From Stercorarius parasiticus (taxonomy: Eukaryota; Chordata; Aves; Charadriiformes; Stercorariidae): a stretch of DNA of 64,000 bases. A program made the position numbers and the translations under genes. The DNA is taken from contig VWZL01001969.1 of assembly GCA_013396915.1 (NCBI GenBank), positions 1-64,000 on the forward strand. Reading direction: 5' to 3'. Below are positions 49,001-63,574 of this stretch, piece by piece. Within the stretch, counting starts at the first letter, position 1. Every line of letters begins with the position of its first letter. The notes below the pieces were generated by a model. That model did no database searches and was not told the origin of the DNA. It saw only the letters and a program-made list of their open reading frames with translations.

Positions 49001-52000
49001 GCCTACAGTTTTGCTGGAGAAGTAGTACAGTTGAAAAAGTTGTAAGAAAGAATTTTAAAATTATGTTTTCCACTGAAGATAAACAGTTAAGATTTCAACT
49101 TACATTTGGCACAATGTGGTGTAGCACTTTTTTAGCCTTTTTTGAGGGCATCGTAAGCATGTTTATGCTGCTAGATGCCAGATCTATATTTAAATTAGAA
49201 AGCAGTTATCCTTCTGATCTCTGTTCTGGATGCATGAGTAATATCAAGGTCAAAATATTATGGATTAAATGAGTCTGCCAAGAACCTCTTAATCGTATAA
49301 ATAGTGACTTACAAGGAAAGGTGAAGCTGAGAAAGAGGCCTGGTATTGTTACGAGCTAACTTTTCCTTCTTTCCCCTGAAGCTGTTTTCAAGCCTCTGGT
49401 TTAATTCTCTCTTAAAAGCATTTATTATGTTTGTTCTTATGAATTTTTAAAAGAAAGTATTTAAGTTGAAAGTGCAGCTCATGGGGTTAGAGTTAGGGAT
49501 CTCTCTGTCAGCAAGTCTATGCTTGTTACGGAAGCATATAGAGAGAGTTCTGTGAGCACTCAAAAAACACTTGACATCCACCTGCAGGCAGGTGCACATA
49601 CCTAATAATTACTGGGAAACTAAACTTTACTCATGAGTATAAAGAAACCCAGACACAGAGGTGCATTAGAGAAGATAACATTGCTTAGCTATCCATCCTT
49701 GTCCTCACTCAGCTTTCTTTTTTCATGTTTTATTAGGTAGCATCTGCACAGATATTCAAGAAGCCGTTCTGCTCCAATCTCTAGCTGAACCCTGTAAAAG
49801 AGCTCAGATACAAGTCCTTTCAGAGGGTTGTCTAAATGTTTTGTCCATGTTCATATAGAATTTCTGCAAATCCACCTTGCTTTGCTCCTCCGTATAATAC
49901 TGCCAGCTTGCTTTTTGTGAATGTAATGATCGTCTTATATAGCTAAAGGAGGGGCCGCCTCACGCTCAGCCGTTCGTTTCAGTGGTATATCTAGTAAGGT
50001 GCTGCTGGAGGTGATTTTGATTTGAAGAAATATTAGAAGACTGTCCTGGTTGCTCCTTCCTAGAAAAATCCTTGGAGTTCAGAATTTGTTTACCCCTTCT
50101 ATTAAATTGCAATAACTACAATTATTCTAGCACTTTTTACATAAAATGTAAAACTTAAGTTGTGGAATTCATTGTTGTGGAGGCCAAATGTAAAAGTGGG
50201 CTCCAAAAGAGATTAAATGTAACCTTGAAGGATAGTGCTGTCAAGAACAAGATATAATCTCCACTTCAGAAAGTCTTGATATTGCTCAGTGCCAAAAACT
50301 CAGTGTGAATAGTACAGGAAAATCCCTCTATGCTTGTTCCTTCTCCCGCAGATGTCTATAGGGGATCATCACAGAGAGAAATGAATGGGCAGATGAGTCC
50401 TTGATCTGTCCCACTATGTCTGCTCTTAATCTGAAACTTTCTGTATATGCCAAAACAGGCAAGTAATCAGAGTCTGCCTTCAGCCAGGTACAGGAACATG
50501 AGGTTTTTAAGATGGTAGAACAAAAAGTTTGATTGGACAAGAAAAAATTGCTTAAAATGCTTTCCCTCAAATTTTGGTTATTTTTTTCCTACACCCCGCT
50601 GCCCCCCAAACGTAAACTTTTAAAGAAAAAAAACATTTCTTCATTACTGGGTGTGGGTTTTATCTGTGTGTGTGTGTCTGTATCAAAATGTGTCTCATTT
50701 GATTAGCTCCAGTATTTGTTGATTTTTTCCCTTCCTGTGCCTCACATTCTGTCTCTCCAATAAAGACAACTTTTGAGCTCCCTGATTTTGAAAATAAAAC
50801 TGAACTTAAATTTTTCCCTTAAGGGCATTAAGAATGAAGGTCTTCAACAACTGAGTCTCTCAGTAATGCTTAAGGATATCTATAGAAGAGAAGTTCTTGA
50901 GAGTGCTATGACTGAGCCAACAATCAGAATTACACTTTTAAAGTAACTAAAGATTGCAGTACCTCAGCAATAAGGTACACAGAGATTCAAAGAGTCTTTA
51001 TTGTGGGCATGACTTTAACATGTCAGGTTTTTAACCGTTAGATAAGCACTAACGTGGTACGGTGAAGGCCAAATAGAAGTCAAAAGCAAGCACGCTGGTC
51101 AAGTCTGCCCTTGCCCTTCAGATAGTGAAGTTGCTAAAAGCCTTATGACTTTCTGTCACAAGTTTATTCAACAGATCTTTCTGATCGGTTGACAGAAATG
51201 CAGGTCTAAAATAGATGGAATGGGTTGTGTCACAGGTGTTCAAAAGATGGTATTTGAGTTTGGGGTTTTTTTTCTTGAAAGCCAAAATACCTAAATTCTA
51301 GTGGTAGTAATGATGACATCAACTCCTGCCAAAATGTGTAAAAGCATCTATTGGTATTTGCATCTTTGAAAATCTTGGACAATGGTTCTCCAGGGGTAAC
51401 TTAGCTACTGAAGTATAATGGGTTAAAATATATCTTTTTTTAAACTTGAACTTTTGAAAAAATGCCATGTCTAACTACCCATGTTGAGGCTGGAGAAAAG
51501 GACTACTAAGATGACTGGAGAATAGGGAGACAAACCTTTAATAGAAGCTAAAATGAAGTTGTATTGTTTAAAGTAGCAAAATGAAGAATACGGCTGTCTG
51601 AGTTGCCAATAAGTTCACTGGGGCAGTGAGTACCAAGGAAAGAGGAAGATCTGCTTTATACCCTGATTTGAAAATTTTGCAAAACTGATTCAGTAACGGC
51701 CATATGCAGAGTGACTCCGGGTACAATCAATCTGATCTCGTTATGCAATGAGTTAAGCTTAGCAGCCTTGATGTGCATCTTTAGAATCTGCCCAGGGAGC
51801 CCAGCCTGTTTAAGTTAGGCCTTCCACCGAGGGGTTTGCAATTACCTTTGTTTCAGTTGTAGGGCCAAGGACCTTCCATTCAGCATGCACAAATCTTCCT
51901 CTTCAGCTGAGAGACTTGAGTCTGAAAGTTGTAGTACCCTTGATTAACTCTGAATTTACAGAGCTTTAAATCCATGCTGAGTGTGGATTCGCTAAATTGG

Positions 52001-55000
52001 TCTATAAAAAAAACCCCAGCAATAGAAGACCAAAACCAAAGAGTTCTTCTGAAACTGCTGTCTGCTGGTCTGCTGGGTATGAAGGGCCATCCATCACCCC
52101 TCAGTTGGAGCAGTCTCGGAGCAAAGCCAGAGCACGTCTGACCTCTGTGGCTTTGAAGATCTGTGAGTGTATACCTACTCTCTCTTTCAGTGCTTCTCTT
52201 GTGCCCTTTCTTAAATGACTTTCCCCACCTGGTGTACTTGGAGGAAGTTCATTGTTAAAAGTTAATGTCCAGAGAATGAAACTTTCCACTGTCTTGATTC
52301 CCTTCCCTTTTCCTATTCCTGCTCATCTACGCGTCTACTGAATTCTAACAAGCTTTTTGTTAGCGACTTGAAATTCAAATGTCCCCTTTCTATTTGTCTT
52401 CTGGTCCAAGCCAACATTTAAATGCATTCTTTTCTATTATAAAGAGCATATTGACAATTTAGGAAACATTGTCTTGCAGTGCAAACTCTCTGATATTACA
52501 AAATATTGCCATGTTCTCTGCATTGACCTAAATGATGGTGTTGGCACAAGAACTAATAGGTCTATAGGGGCCGTGAATGAGTACAGACAGAAATGAGAAA
52601 ATTTCTAATAATGAGAAGGACATGTTCAGGCACAGCCTTCCAAATGGAGGGCTGGATCAAACTAGTTCAGTTTCTGGGGTAGAGTGTGTGATCGTTTCTG
52701 CAAGTCCATGATGTAGTTGCCTGTGCTGGGAGTGGAGGCATGTCTCTGGTCATAAAGCCCAGATCTCCACTGGGTTAGAAGGAAGAGGATATGTTTATTG
52801 CTCCTTGGTGTGGCATTATGTGAGTCTGTATGCTTCTTTGGGAGGGTGCTGAACTTGAAAAGAAGGTCCAGCAAGCTTCACCAAGCTGAACGTATTCTTA
52901 GCAAATACCTGTTGCCAAAAGGAGACTTTCAGAAAGCTGGCCTGGGACCACACAGCTTGGTGTACACATGGGTCTCTGCTCCTAAGTGAAGGATCCATTT
53001 CCTACGTATTTTGGTCTCTGAATCAAGGGCAAGGTATCACCTGTGCTGCTCCTCCTCTTGCTGCTGCCGATCCACTCTACCAGCCTGCCTTCATACGCTC
53101 CTTCACAACCTATGTGGCCATCAGCCTCCCTGTGCCCAATGACTAGTGTTCAAAAGCCTGCGTGTGAGTCCCTATCTCCAAGAAAGAATTGCTTTAACCT
53201 TATCAAGTAGAAGTGAAATTTAAAATGACTTAATGTTTATTTGCTGCCAGGAAGGAATGTCATCTAAATTGACTGTCACAGCTTGAACGCCATGCTGTAG
53301 GACCAAATCATAACCTCTTGTTGGCCTTCAAGGAAACAAGTTTGGGGAGTGGAAATATTATTTTGGCCTCCCCCTGGATGTATGGATAGCATTCTCATTT
53401 TGAAGTTTTATACAATGGAGTTATATTTGATATTTGCATAATTCAAATAGATGAAATCCTCAAACAGGCACAGCAGACTTGATTTCATTAACTAGGGATG
53501 CAGCCATTCCCATCTCTCATGCAAATGGCAAATACCTTTCCTGTAAGTATACTTTAAAGATTCATTTCTTTCTCTAATCAAGTGGTGAAATCCTACCCAC
53601 AGGAACCAGAATTGATTTCTTTTCCCTTCAGACTGAATAGCATAGACCTTATTTGGGTTAACTTCTGTCATGAAATGTAAGGTTAACCCTTCTGTGTGCT
53701 GCAAATCAGCTAAATGGGTTCCAGTTTGCTGCTCCAACACACTGAAAATGTACCTGGTGCAGTCGTCCTGCAAAGGTAGCCGTCAGCTCTGCTAAGCTCA
53801 GGGAAGCTCTGCCAATTGTCAACAAGGATCTATTTCCACTGAAACCCTGACCTTGAAAGCTGGTTTTTAAATTTTCTCCTGGGCCTTGAACACTGTAATT
53901 GATTATGGTTGTTTTGCTTTTAGTCTTTAACAATCAAGGTGAAGAATTGCTCCCAAATTTGTTAAGATGTCAGGAAGAAGGCAGCTTCCCCACACTCCAT
54001 GTTGAGGAGCTGCAATGGACTCTTGCAAGCCTTTCGCAAAGCACTCATGTTTTTGGTTGGAAATGGAAATCAGATAGAAATGTCCTCTCTCAGAGCTGGC
54101 ACCTGTGCCTTGCTCTCTAGGGGGGGACCTCTTGGGGCATGAGAGCTCCACTGCATTTATGCAATTTAATAGGCAGCAGTGGAGAATTGAAGGTATCTGA
54201 TGTTGATCCAAGTAGTCTTTGGTAACAGTCCTTCACACTATGTAGTCTGAGCCCATGTCTGGGACTCCTGTCCACAGCAGTGCTTAGGTGAATTTCCCCC
54301 TCTCCTTACTACTGAATTGTCCGCATATCTTTGTATGCTATTTTCTGGTTCACCTTCTTGGTAATAGAGCTCTGCGTTTATTTTCTGTCTTTCGGATCTA
54401 TCACTTTTCACTTCAATTGTCTTATATTAGTTGAAACTGATAGCCCGACCCCTTGGCCACTGTGATTCTCTGAAACATTTCCCAGTGCTTTCATCGAAAG
54501 CTGGATGCTCTGCTACATTCTAATGAAGACCTGCTGTAAAAAAAAGAAAAAAAAAAAAAAGAGAGAGAGAAAGAAAAAAATATGTTTTTCTTGCTAATTT
54601 GGGATGCTTGGTTTTCTGGTTCTGTTTGTCTTAGAACACAAAGTAGTCATTGGGGAGGGTTTTTTTTCTCTGCACTGAAAGTGAATTTCTCTGCCTCCTA
54701 CCTACTAGCCTGCCCTATAGAAGAAAGCAGTAGGAGGTCAGCTGCATTGAACGGCTCAAGGAAAGCCAAGATGTCCTGGGTTTTCCTCTTGTATTAAAAG
54801 AAGATTTTACTCTGTAACTGGTACTAATTAGTAAACACTCCCTTAAGTATATACACATTGTGGTATTTGACCTCTACAATTCCTAGTGCGGGAATGCACA
54901 TTGGGTAGCAAGCACTGAGCTTGCTCTGGTAGTTTGGTTCCTACATCAGATGTCAGCTGGCTTTCACAAATGAGTTTTAAAGTTCAGCACTGTGGTTCCT

Positions 55001-58000
55001 GAGAGCTTTTCATCCATCCAGCTTTACTGTTTCATTTAGTTAAACCTTGCATTGCCCCTTCAAATCTCTGGGTTGGCTGCAGTGCTGGGGCATGTAAGGC
55101 CTGATACCTGATATCAGCTCAAAGGCAGCAGCAGGCTGAGATAGGCTCTGTCTCTGCTTTTCTGAGTGTTCATGTGACGCCAAAAAATGTGAGGGTTTGA
55201 CACCAGGGAATGCTGAAACAGTCTATATACACAGACCTGTGTGTATGTGTATATATACATATGTATATAAGAGTATTGACTAATTAGGAGTAGCCATTCT
55301 CACCAAACAATTTGTCGTATCTCAAGGCATGTTCCTAATGCTGATCAGCTTCCTCACACTTTGAAGTAACAGCAGCCCAGAGCCCTCTTGGTTGGCAACA
55401 TGTTGCATTTTACAAGAAAAGCAGCCCAAAATAAGAGGGCTTGAAACAACTGTGTCACCTTTGAGTTTCTGGAGATTTTGGAGCTTTCTTTTATTTTTTG
55501 GGGTGGGTTTTTCGTTTGTTGGATTATTTGTTTTAGTCTTTAAGCAGGCGCAGCTCAAGGCCCCCCAGCTCCCATACTGAGCAGGCATATTTTGGAAAAA
55601 GCCTCATTCAGCAAAAGCCGCAAGAGCCTGGAGAGTGAGGCAACCACCACCACACTTGTCAGGGTGCAGTGGAGATCAATGCACTGAATTCAGTAGGAGC
55701 CAGAAGCATTTCAGACTTTTGGTGATGAAAACCTTGTTGACTGAACTCTACTGCACCCTACATTCAAGTCATTTCAGGTCAGGAGTAATTGCCATTTTTA
55801 CATCACCGTTTTCAAATTCTTTATCCCTTGAAGCAACATTGAGAAAGTCACTGTCCCTAAGGTTTAAATCTTCTTTATTTAGTTTTCCTTCTGTTTTAAT
55901 ATGTCAATGGTTCTGATCATTTTTGCTCAATATGGATTTGAGGAGAAAATTTTGAGGCGTGAAAAAATCTGTTTAAAGTGAAACATCATGCTTTTGATCC
56001 AAGGACTGATGTTCTATAGGAGGAACAGAAACAAAAATCTCATGATAACCCCTCTGCTTTCCTAAAATAGAAAACCTGCCTAGTTAATGAATATAAATGA
56101 ATGTACATTCACTTCCTTTTTTTTGAGGTTACTAAAGCTGATTAACATTAGGTACCACAATTTATTTAAAGCAGTTGAGTAATTATTCTGCTTCCTATCC
56201 CATGAACATGCAACTTATTTATTACTGAGGGTTTGGGTTTTTTTTAAAGTGTATCCTTGAAATCACATTGGAGACATATCTTTGTCATCATCAGAGTTTT
56301 AAAATAAGTATTTTACTAGAGGTAATTCTGGTGCAGAAGCAAAGAAGAAAAACTGGGCAATACTATAGAAATTCAATAAACTTGTGATGCATTGTCTTAC
56401 AGGAAAGGACCTGAAATCCTTAGGAGTGAAATAATGTATTGACAATTTGGGGTTACACAAGTAGAATTCATCATAATTAAATTAGAAATTGATAGCTTCA
56501 GCAAAACAAAACAGTTTTTCATATAAAATTTAAAATGAGTGAAGCTACTTTTCTTTATTGTGACACTGGGTGGATCAAGGTGCTTTGGCTCAGAGTTATT
56601 TTCCAGCAGATCATCATAAAGTGACTTGCATGTGTTGGCCTTTCCTGTTATGTTAGTCTAATGAGAATTTATTCTCTGCTTGCTAGTACACGCTGCCATA
56701 GCTTCTGTTGTGTTGTTAGTTGTGCCAAACAGGTTAAGTTACTCTGTCTAGGTCTATCTTTGCTAAAATTGCATCTTCCCTTCCCTCCAACCATCCATGC
56801 TCAGGACTGAGAAAGACAAACAGAGAAGTGAGCAAATACTGGCTGCTGCCGGAGGTGGCCAGGAGCTGCGCAATTGTGGAGATTTTGCAGGCTTGTTCCT
56901 TGTTGTGTTAACTTTAATAAGCTGGCTGTTGAACAGAAAGCCCTTTAACCCGGTTAAAAGTTGTTCTCTAATTTTGCATAGTTTGAGATATTATCGGAGT
57001 CTTCTTTGGGCTGGGAGCACTTTAATTCCTCATGCTTGGTAATTGTCTGTAAGGGCATGTAAAATTGTGTGTGAAGGAAAAGAAACACTGAGCTTCTTAA
57101 ACACAATATTATTATTTAAATGTAGTAACACCATTTTATATTAACTATCACACCAGTGTGAAAATTCTATTTCAGAAGTAATGACTAAATCATAGGCACC
57201 TCTAGCCAAAGTAAATGAAACTGATGTGAGCACTGTAACAGAGCGGAGTTTCAGTATTAGGTCCGCCTTCCCACAGGAACACATGCATAGCTCTCATTAA
57301 TATTTGCAAGTTCTGTGTATGTACCAGTAGAGTACTACTGATCAGTAGAGGAATATACGCAACTTAAAAACTGGGGGAAAATCAAAAAGAATCTGCTCTG
57401 GAAATTTCCTCACCAAAGCACTTGAACCTCACCTAAGGAGTGTTATGGAACAGAAGAAAGTTCTGCAGCTGGTGAACTTTATGGCAAAGTTGCATTTCAT
57501 CCTCAGACCAGTTGTAAAAAGACAAGTTAAAATAAATCTTCTACATTCTGCAGATGTGCAGACAATTAATGAATAAAACGTAATTATTCAAGCAACCTAT
57601 TATGGCTATAATAACAAGTTAAAAAAAATTCAAGCAGCTGGATGCTGCTTATTTAGAATCACCAGCTTCTGAAAACAGTGATATCTGGTAGCCTATCCTG
57701 ACTTAGCAGAAGCAGTATTGATTTATACAAATGCAGGTGCTTCAGTGAAGTACCTTGTAATTTATCTATAACATGGTAGTATTTTGGAGCCCAGTCTGTG
57801 ACCGAGAGCCCATTGTAGTATTCACTGTACAGACAATAAGAAAGAATCTCTATGTCAAAACATACACAGTCTACATAGTTAGAACCAGAAAGAATGATAA
57901 AAAGGAAATTTGACATATGCAGTTGATCTTCTCTAGTTTTTATTAACACAGCTGTTGTGTATTAAGTGCATGTATTAAATATTTTGAAACCAGATAAGAA

Positions 58001-60747
58001 ATGTTTATTTACTGAAGAAAAGTGGCCCAGCTACTTCTGAGAACAGGCTACGTAACAACTGTGTAGCATGTTTTAGGTAATTCAGTTTTGCATTTCCTGA
58101 AAATGCACATGCAAGAACCTTCATTGTAAAAACAATTATTTTTCTTTGAAGAGTTCACCATTACTAGGAGCTCCAACATTTGTTGCATTTTTAAAGATAT
58201 TCATCATGGGTTAGTAGATGAAAATGAACTGCAGTCAGCTGTCAAGGGGAGATGGATTTGAGTAGCAAGAAATGCTGCTAGTAGTCTTTCATTGTCAGCC
58301 ACCTCTGATGCTGGTGTTGCAAGATGAAGAGGATTATTTGCACCAGCTTGTAGCTGCTCAGAGGAAAAATAACTTCTGTGTATTTGCAGATTAGGCTAGA
58401 CGTAGGCTTGGCTTCTCTGAAGAAAACTCCTTAATATAACTTGCATTGAGGCTCTGAAATGCAGCCTGTTTGTATTCCTCCCTTGGCAGTGTTAGAAAAT
58501 CTCATCTCTGCCTGATCTGCATTTGAACAGTCTTCATTTTTATCTCTTTTAGATAAGGGACTTCTCTGCTTTAAACACTTCCTCTGTTTCTCTCTCATTT
58601 AAGCATAAAGATGTTGGGAGTTACTTTTTTTTTTTTTTTCATCTTGAGCCTGTGCAATAGTCCAACTATTTGCTTTATAGTGTCTCTGGTTTGTCATTGA
58701 TGGGCAGTTGTATTTCCAAATGGACTGACTACAGCTCTCCTGGGTGAGTCTGTTTTGTCTGCTTGTGTCTTGGAGTAGCACAGGGAGAGCCTGCAGGCTT
58801 GTTTGTTCATAGTCTCCACATCCAGGCGCATTGGTGCATTAGATGTCTGTGCTCTATGCATTTAGGATGGCAGGCTTCCTGTGACACGTAGAGTGTAGGT
58901 TTATAATTTCTAATAAATCTGCAGTTTCATGTGCAAAAGAATTATATGGAGTGTAGAAAAATTAAGAGAGCAATGAAACTGTACAGTTTAATTCAGGCAC
59001 ACATCACTCCACAGGAATAACCATTTGTGTGAGTGATGTGGGTGTCACTTTAATGCTTGGTGCACAACCAAATATTTTTGACTTTTGAAAAGACCAGCAT
59101 CTGATGCTAATAGTCCAGGTTTCCTGAGCCCATGATATCAAGATGTGAAGAAATGAAGCTGAAACCTCGCCTTCCTTTCCCTTTCTTCCTTTACATCTTC
59201 TACCCATATGCTGGTTCTAGGTCAGTCAACAATGAACAAATGTGCAGGATCTCTAAATGGGATATATGCATGCAGTTTACTATTGGCATTTGATTTGAGA
59301 CCAAACATGAGTAATTAATCACTTTTGGGAGACTGCTTTTCCTTTTTTGCCCTAGCTGCAATCTCTTTCTCCTCAGCTGGCTGAACAGCAATCTGTGAGT
59401 ATGTACCTGCAGATAATACAAGAAATTGCTTTGAAGCCTTCTCTCTCTGAGTATCTTCCCTGACTTTAATTTGGCGGCTTATGCGTGGAAAATATGATTA
59501 TATAAGCTGTGATTTGACAGAGGGTGTTCTCCCCTTGAATGCCTGTAAGACCAAAAGTGATTGTGAAGTGTCCACCACTTTATGCTTCAAAGACAACTTC
59601 CTCTTTGTAGCTTATAAAATCCTGTAAGCCAGCGATGTCTCATGTTCATAAAAGCTATGGCTCCCTCTTGCATCCTAGCCATAATAGTTTTTTTACGGCT
59701 CTTGTGCTCTTTCTCAAGTGGGCAGGACGGTCGCCTGAAAATAAGCACCAAATCTGTTGACCAGAGGTATATGCATAGTCTGATTGAGGAAGAGGTAATA
59801 TTGTCTGCTCTCTTGTTTTGGAGCCAGGCCTAATAGGATTTTTTTAATTCTCTGGTTGGAGAAAGAGGTGGCAGCTTCATAAAACCATATTACTTGTTAA
59901 CTGTTACAGATGAAGATAATCTGAAACACAAGAACTATCTATAACAGAAAGCATTGGACAGAAGAAGATTTTCTATATGGGAAATTGCCCATCCACAGCA
60001 TACTAAAGATTTTATGCCTTTCATAAGTCAGGATTCTGACTTCACCCAAAGCTTTTACAACTTCCAATTTTTATCCTACTGTCCAGCTGCCTGTTCATTT
60101 CTTTTGGAGAACCAGTTAGTGGTTTTCTTTTTAAAACACCGTTTCCATGCTTCAGCACCATACACCAAAGTATATGCATAACTTTGCTTACAGTCTGGAC
60201 AGGGTTATTTATTATTTAACTTACTTGCAATTCAGGTTCTAAAACTGAAACTAGTTTTACCCCTTCACAGTTACGGAGCAAACAGCAATTTTCTTAGTGC
60301 TCAGTAGTGCTTCATTCTCCCTTTCTTCTCCCAAATCAAAAGTAAATAGGATTTAATTTCATTCCCCCAGCCCCTACCTTAAGTTGTTCTGTCTCAATGG
60401 CACCATCACCATGATTTTATTTAACAAGTTTTCTTTACACCTTTTGAAATAAACATGTTTACTAGCAATAACTTTTCTAAATTTGTAACCCTTGCACTAA
60501 TGGACTATGCCCTCAGGTCCTCTGTGATTTTGCTGTAGAAGGATTGGACAGAATTTCAAATGGTGTACCTGGAAGAACAACCACCTTCTTGAGTATCTTT
60601 TTCTTTTCTTTTAAAAAGCAGCAGAAATTATTTCAATGACACACACAAAGATTTGTGTTGCAGAATAGCTGGAAAGAGGATTTCCCTCCACTTGTATTCG
60701 TGACAGCTTCTACATCTCCAACTATCAAAACCTATTATGAAGAGCTG
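46086..60747 (+). other. GPR39: GPR39 intron 1, distal part
   Basis: No coding exon is supported; GPR39 exon 2, which would encode about 165 residues with TM6 and TM7, is absent. Simple sequence includes a short TG run at 50665-50677, a TA/TG-rich imperfect palindrome at 55223-55270 and the A/GA-rich tract at 54538-54581. Remaining sequence is unassigned. Confidence 0.6.
54538..54581 (+). repeat. A-rich / GA purine tract
   Basis: A run of A bases broken by single G bases leads into gagagagagaaag. The 44-base tract is nearly all purine. It is simple sequence and no element is recognised on either side. Confidence 0.8.
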
Positions 60748-60791
60748 TATTGTAGTGCTCTATTGCTCTATTGTAGTGCTCTATTGTAGTG
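60748..60791 (+). repeat. Short tandem repeat of a 13-bp unit
   Basis: Units tattgtagtgctc (60748-60760), a shortened tattgctc (60761-60768), tattgtagtgctc (60769-60781) and a partial tattgtagtg (60782-60791) follow each other. It looks like slippage or small local duplications. Confidence 0.8.
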
Positions 60792-62651
60792 TATTTTTAT
60801 GCTTGTCATAATACAGACCTATAGGTAAATTTGTCAATGATACACCCACTGTCATGTTGTCGCATTTCTTATGGAAAATATTCTTAATAAGAACTACCAA
60901 GTTAAATATCCTTACTGTGTAAGCCAGAGTGTATTTCGTTGCTCAGTTTTAAGAAGAATGTTTTAAGTTATCAGGGTTTTTTTCAGTTTGAAGGAAATTT
61001 AGAAACAGAACATTGAAACCAAAAGTAATTTACTGGGTTAGTTACTTTCTATATCCTGTTTTTTAATAAGGTATGCACGGTCCAACAAGCTTCTTTGTAT
61101 GACTTCCAGTGCTAGATTTTTCCTTCTTCTCATTTATACATGAGTTGTCCATCCCATTTTAGCAACTTATTCTGGAATGAATTTTGACAGTTTGATGAAA
61201 AATCAACCCTCCTTGATTCCCATTTTGAAGGTAGGGTTTGTTTGAGCTCTAGGGCTGTCTTTAAAAAAGAAAAATCCTCTGTATGCTTTTGTTAGAAAAT
61301 CTCACAATGAAAGGAGTAACTTCCTACATTTCTTGAGTGTTTTGGTTCTCATCCTGTCCTTGCTCCCGTGTTCCTCCATTCCCTGTTATTAGCTGAAATG
61401 GGACTGAGGGTCGGGTGACCATGCAGTTATAGGGAGGGAGCGTGAGGGAAAGGAATGGGGGGAGGGGGACAAAAGGGTCACTCATTTGTTTCAGAACTGA
61501 AGCTCAGGATTTTTTTCTCATCAAACTGGAGATACTTAGAACAATGCTTTTGTTGTTTAGAAATCTTTTTTTTCTCACAAAGATTAAAATAAAAGTTCTT
61601 GGTCTCTTTAGCTCAGCGTTAGGAATACAAAGCCCCTAATGTATCAAGAAGATAAAGCCAAAAGGCATTGCCATGATGGTTTGGTCTGATCTGCAAAATC
61701 AACAGTTGATGTGTCCCCTCTTCCTCCCAGCCCATAAATAGCAAACACATCTGGGGCAGGGGAGAAGGAAGAACTGAGGACACAGCCTGGTTTTGGGGCT
61801 CTCCGGGTTGTGTCACATCCGTGATGACGCTCCCTAATGCCCACTAATGCACACTAACCTCACTTCTCACATGCATAGACCCGGAGGCGTACACTTGTGC
61901 AGTACCAGAAATAACTGCTGTTATCCTTACGCTCTGACTAATTTCCTTTCCAAACATAAAGATGACATCAGCCATTGACTGAAAGACACACTAGGTGATG
62001 CCAAGCGGAAAAAGAAAGCAAGAGCTAAAAGATGACCCTCCCCAAGGAAAATTCCGTGAGAATGTTGGGAGTGCCCAGTTTTAAGTGCCCTGTGGAGATG
62101 ACAGAGCCCAGCCACACCAGGAAAACTCAGTATGTGCTAATGGGACGGCTCAGCTGGCACAAGTCAGTTATTGCATGTTGACTTGTCCCATGTGTGGTTG
62201 GGGAGCCCCCCAAAACTTGCCTTGGTGTGAGGTGTGACACAACAGACAACTGGTATTCCCTGCACACAGTGCTTTCCCCGAGCCAGGAGCCGAGCGGTGT
62301 GACCGTTCTCTGCAGTGATTTGCAGGGCCTGGTTTTCAAATGAACACGTGTTTGTCCACTTGAAACCAAAGCTTAAGTATGGGCACTGCACTTCACACGT
62401 ACTAACAGCCGGTTGAGGTACCTATGCAATATGGTTTGGCAGTATTGAGTTGGATCTGCCCACAACTATAAGCCTGCTCTGTGTGAGATTTCTGCTAGAT
62501 CTCTGCATCTGTTTCTAGGTTCATTCGCCTCTCCCAGTCACTCCCTGTCTCTGCAGGCTCTGTCATAGCTTCTGGTTTGGGTAGTGAGAACATGCAAAAA
62601 TCTGCAAATTAGCTGATTTCTGAGACACAACGCATAGTTTCCCTGCTGAAG
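60792..62651 (+). other. GPR39: GPR39 intron 1, unassigned
   Basis: No exon, RNA gene or recognised repeat is seen. A G-rich patch at 61455-61471 (ggaatggggggaggggga type) is the only compositional outlier. Confidence 0.55.
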
Positions 62652-62728
62652 GACTTGTGCTCTGAAGAAAAAGGTATAAAACTAGTCTGAAAGACTTGTG
62701 CTCTGAAGAAAAAGGTATAAAACTAGTC
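62652..62728 (+). repeat. 41-bp tandem duplication, 36 of 36 bases identical
   Basis: Unit one, from gacttgtgctctgaagaaaa at 62652 to 62692, is repeated from 62693; the second copy matches for all 36 bases through actagtc at 62728 and then diverges. Complete identity points to a recent event, or to an assembly duplication. Confidence 0.9.
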
Positions 62729-63574
62729 AGAGGAGCCTTTCTGACTCCATTTTACTGGGATTCATCTGTGTTTTTTTCCCAAATTGCCCTGCAGGTTAGA
62801 TGACTACTCTATGTTCCCTATCACTCAGCCCCAATTACAGTATATACTGTGGCAACAGCATTCAAGTTTCTGAAGGAGAATAATGATAAACTCAAATTAG
62901 GTCTGTGACTGCGAGGGAGACAAAATAAAAAGAGCAAACTAGTTTAATTACTCCCCATTCATACGTAATTCAGTTGCATTGCACTAAGAAAAATAAATGC
63001 TGCTGGGATGTTATGAGACAATTAGTAAGATAATGGAAAATAGTTAATACCCCTCATGTCTGTGAAAGAATGCTCTCCCCTCTGCTTCAGAGTAGTCTTG
63101 AAAGGGTTTTCTGAATTGTATTTCCAAGAATATCTTTTCCCTTTGGAAATATAATAAAATCCTGTCACAGTCCAAAATGGTTATTTACAGTTTAGAAATC
63201 ATACAGCTCAAAGAAATCACCTTGGTCCTGAGCCAGCCACAGGGCGCAGATCCAGACGCTGTGAGAATACTCCTCCTTTGGGAACGAGGAGTGATAGGTA
63301 CATTTTCTCACCCGGCAGTTTTGATTGCGCCCTGTGTTTCCTAGCAGGCACATCTAAATGTATCCTTGGGCCCTTCACAGTAGCCATTCAAAACGTTTCA
63401 CTAATATCTCAGGCACTCAAATGTGTCACAAGTATCTTCCTTTATTACATTTGAGATGGAGGACTTTTTCCTCTTCCACTGTGACAGCAAAGTTAGGACA
63501 GCAAATTTGCCATAAACTTGTCAGCTTATCTTCCCAGTACCCATCAGCCATAAGCGCACTTGCCCCTTGGCTAC
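62729..63574 (+). other. GPR39: GPR39 intron 1, unassigned
   Basis: Nothing specific is recognised in this stretch. Confidence 0.55.
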
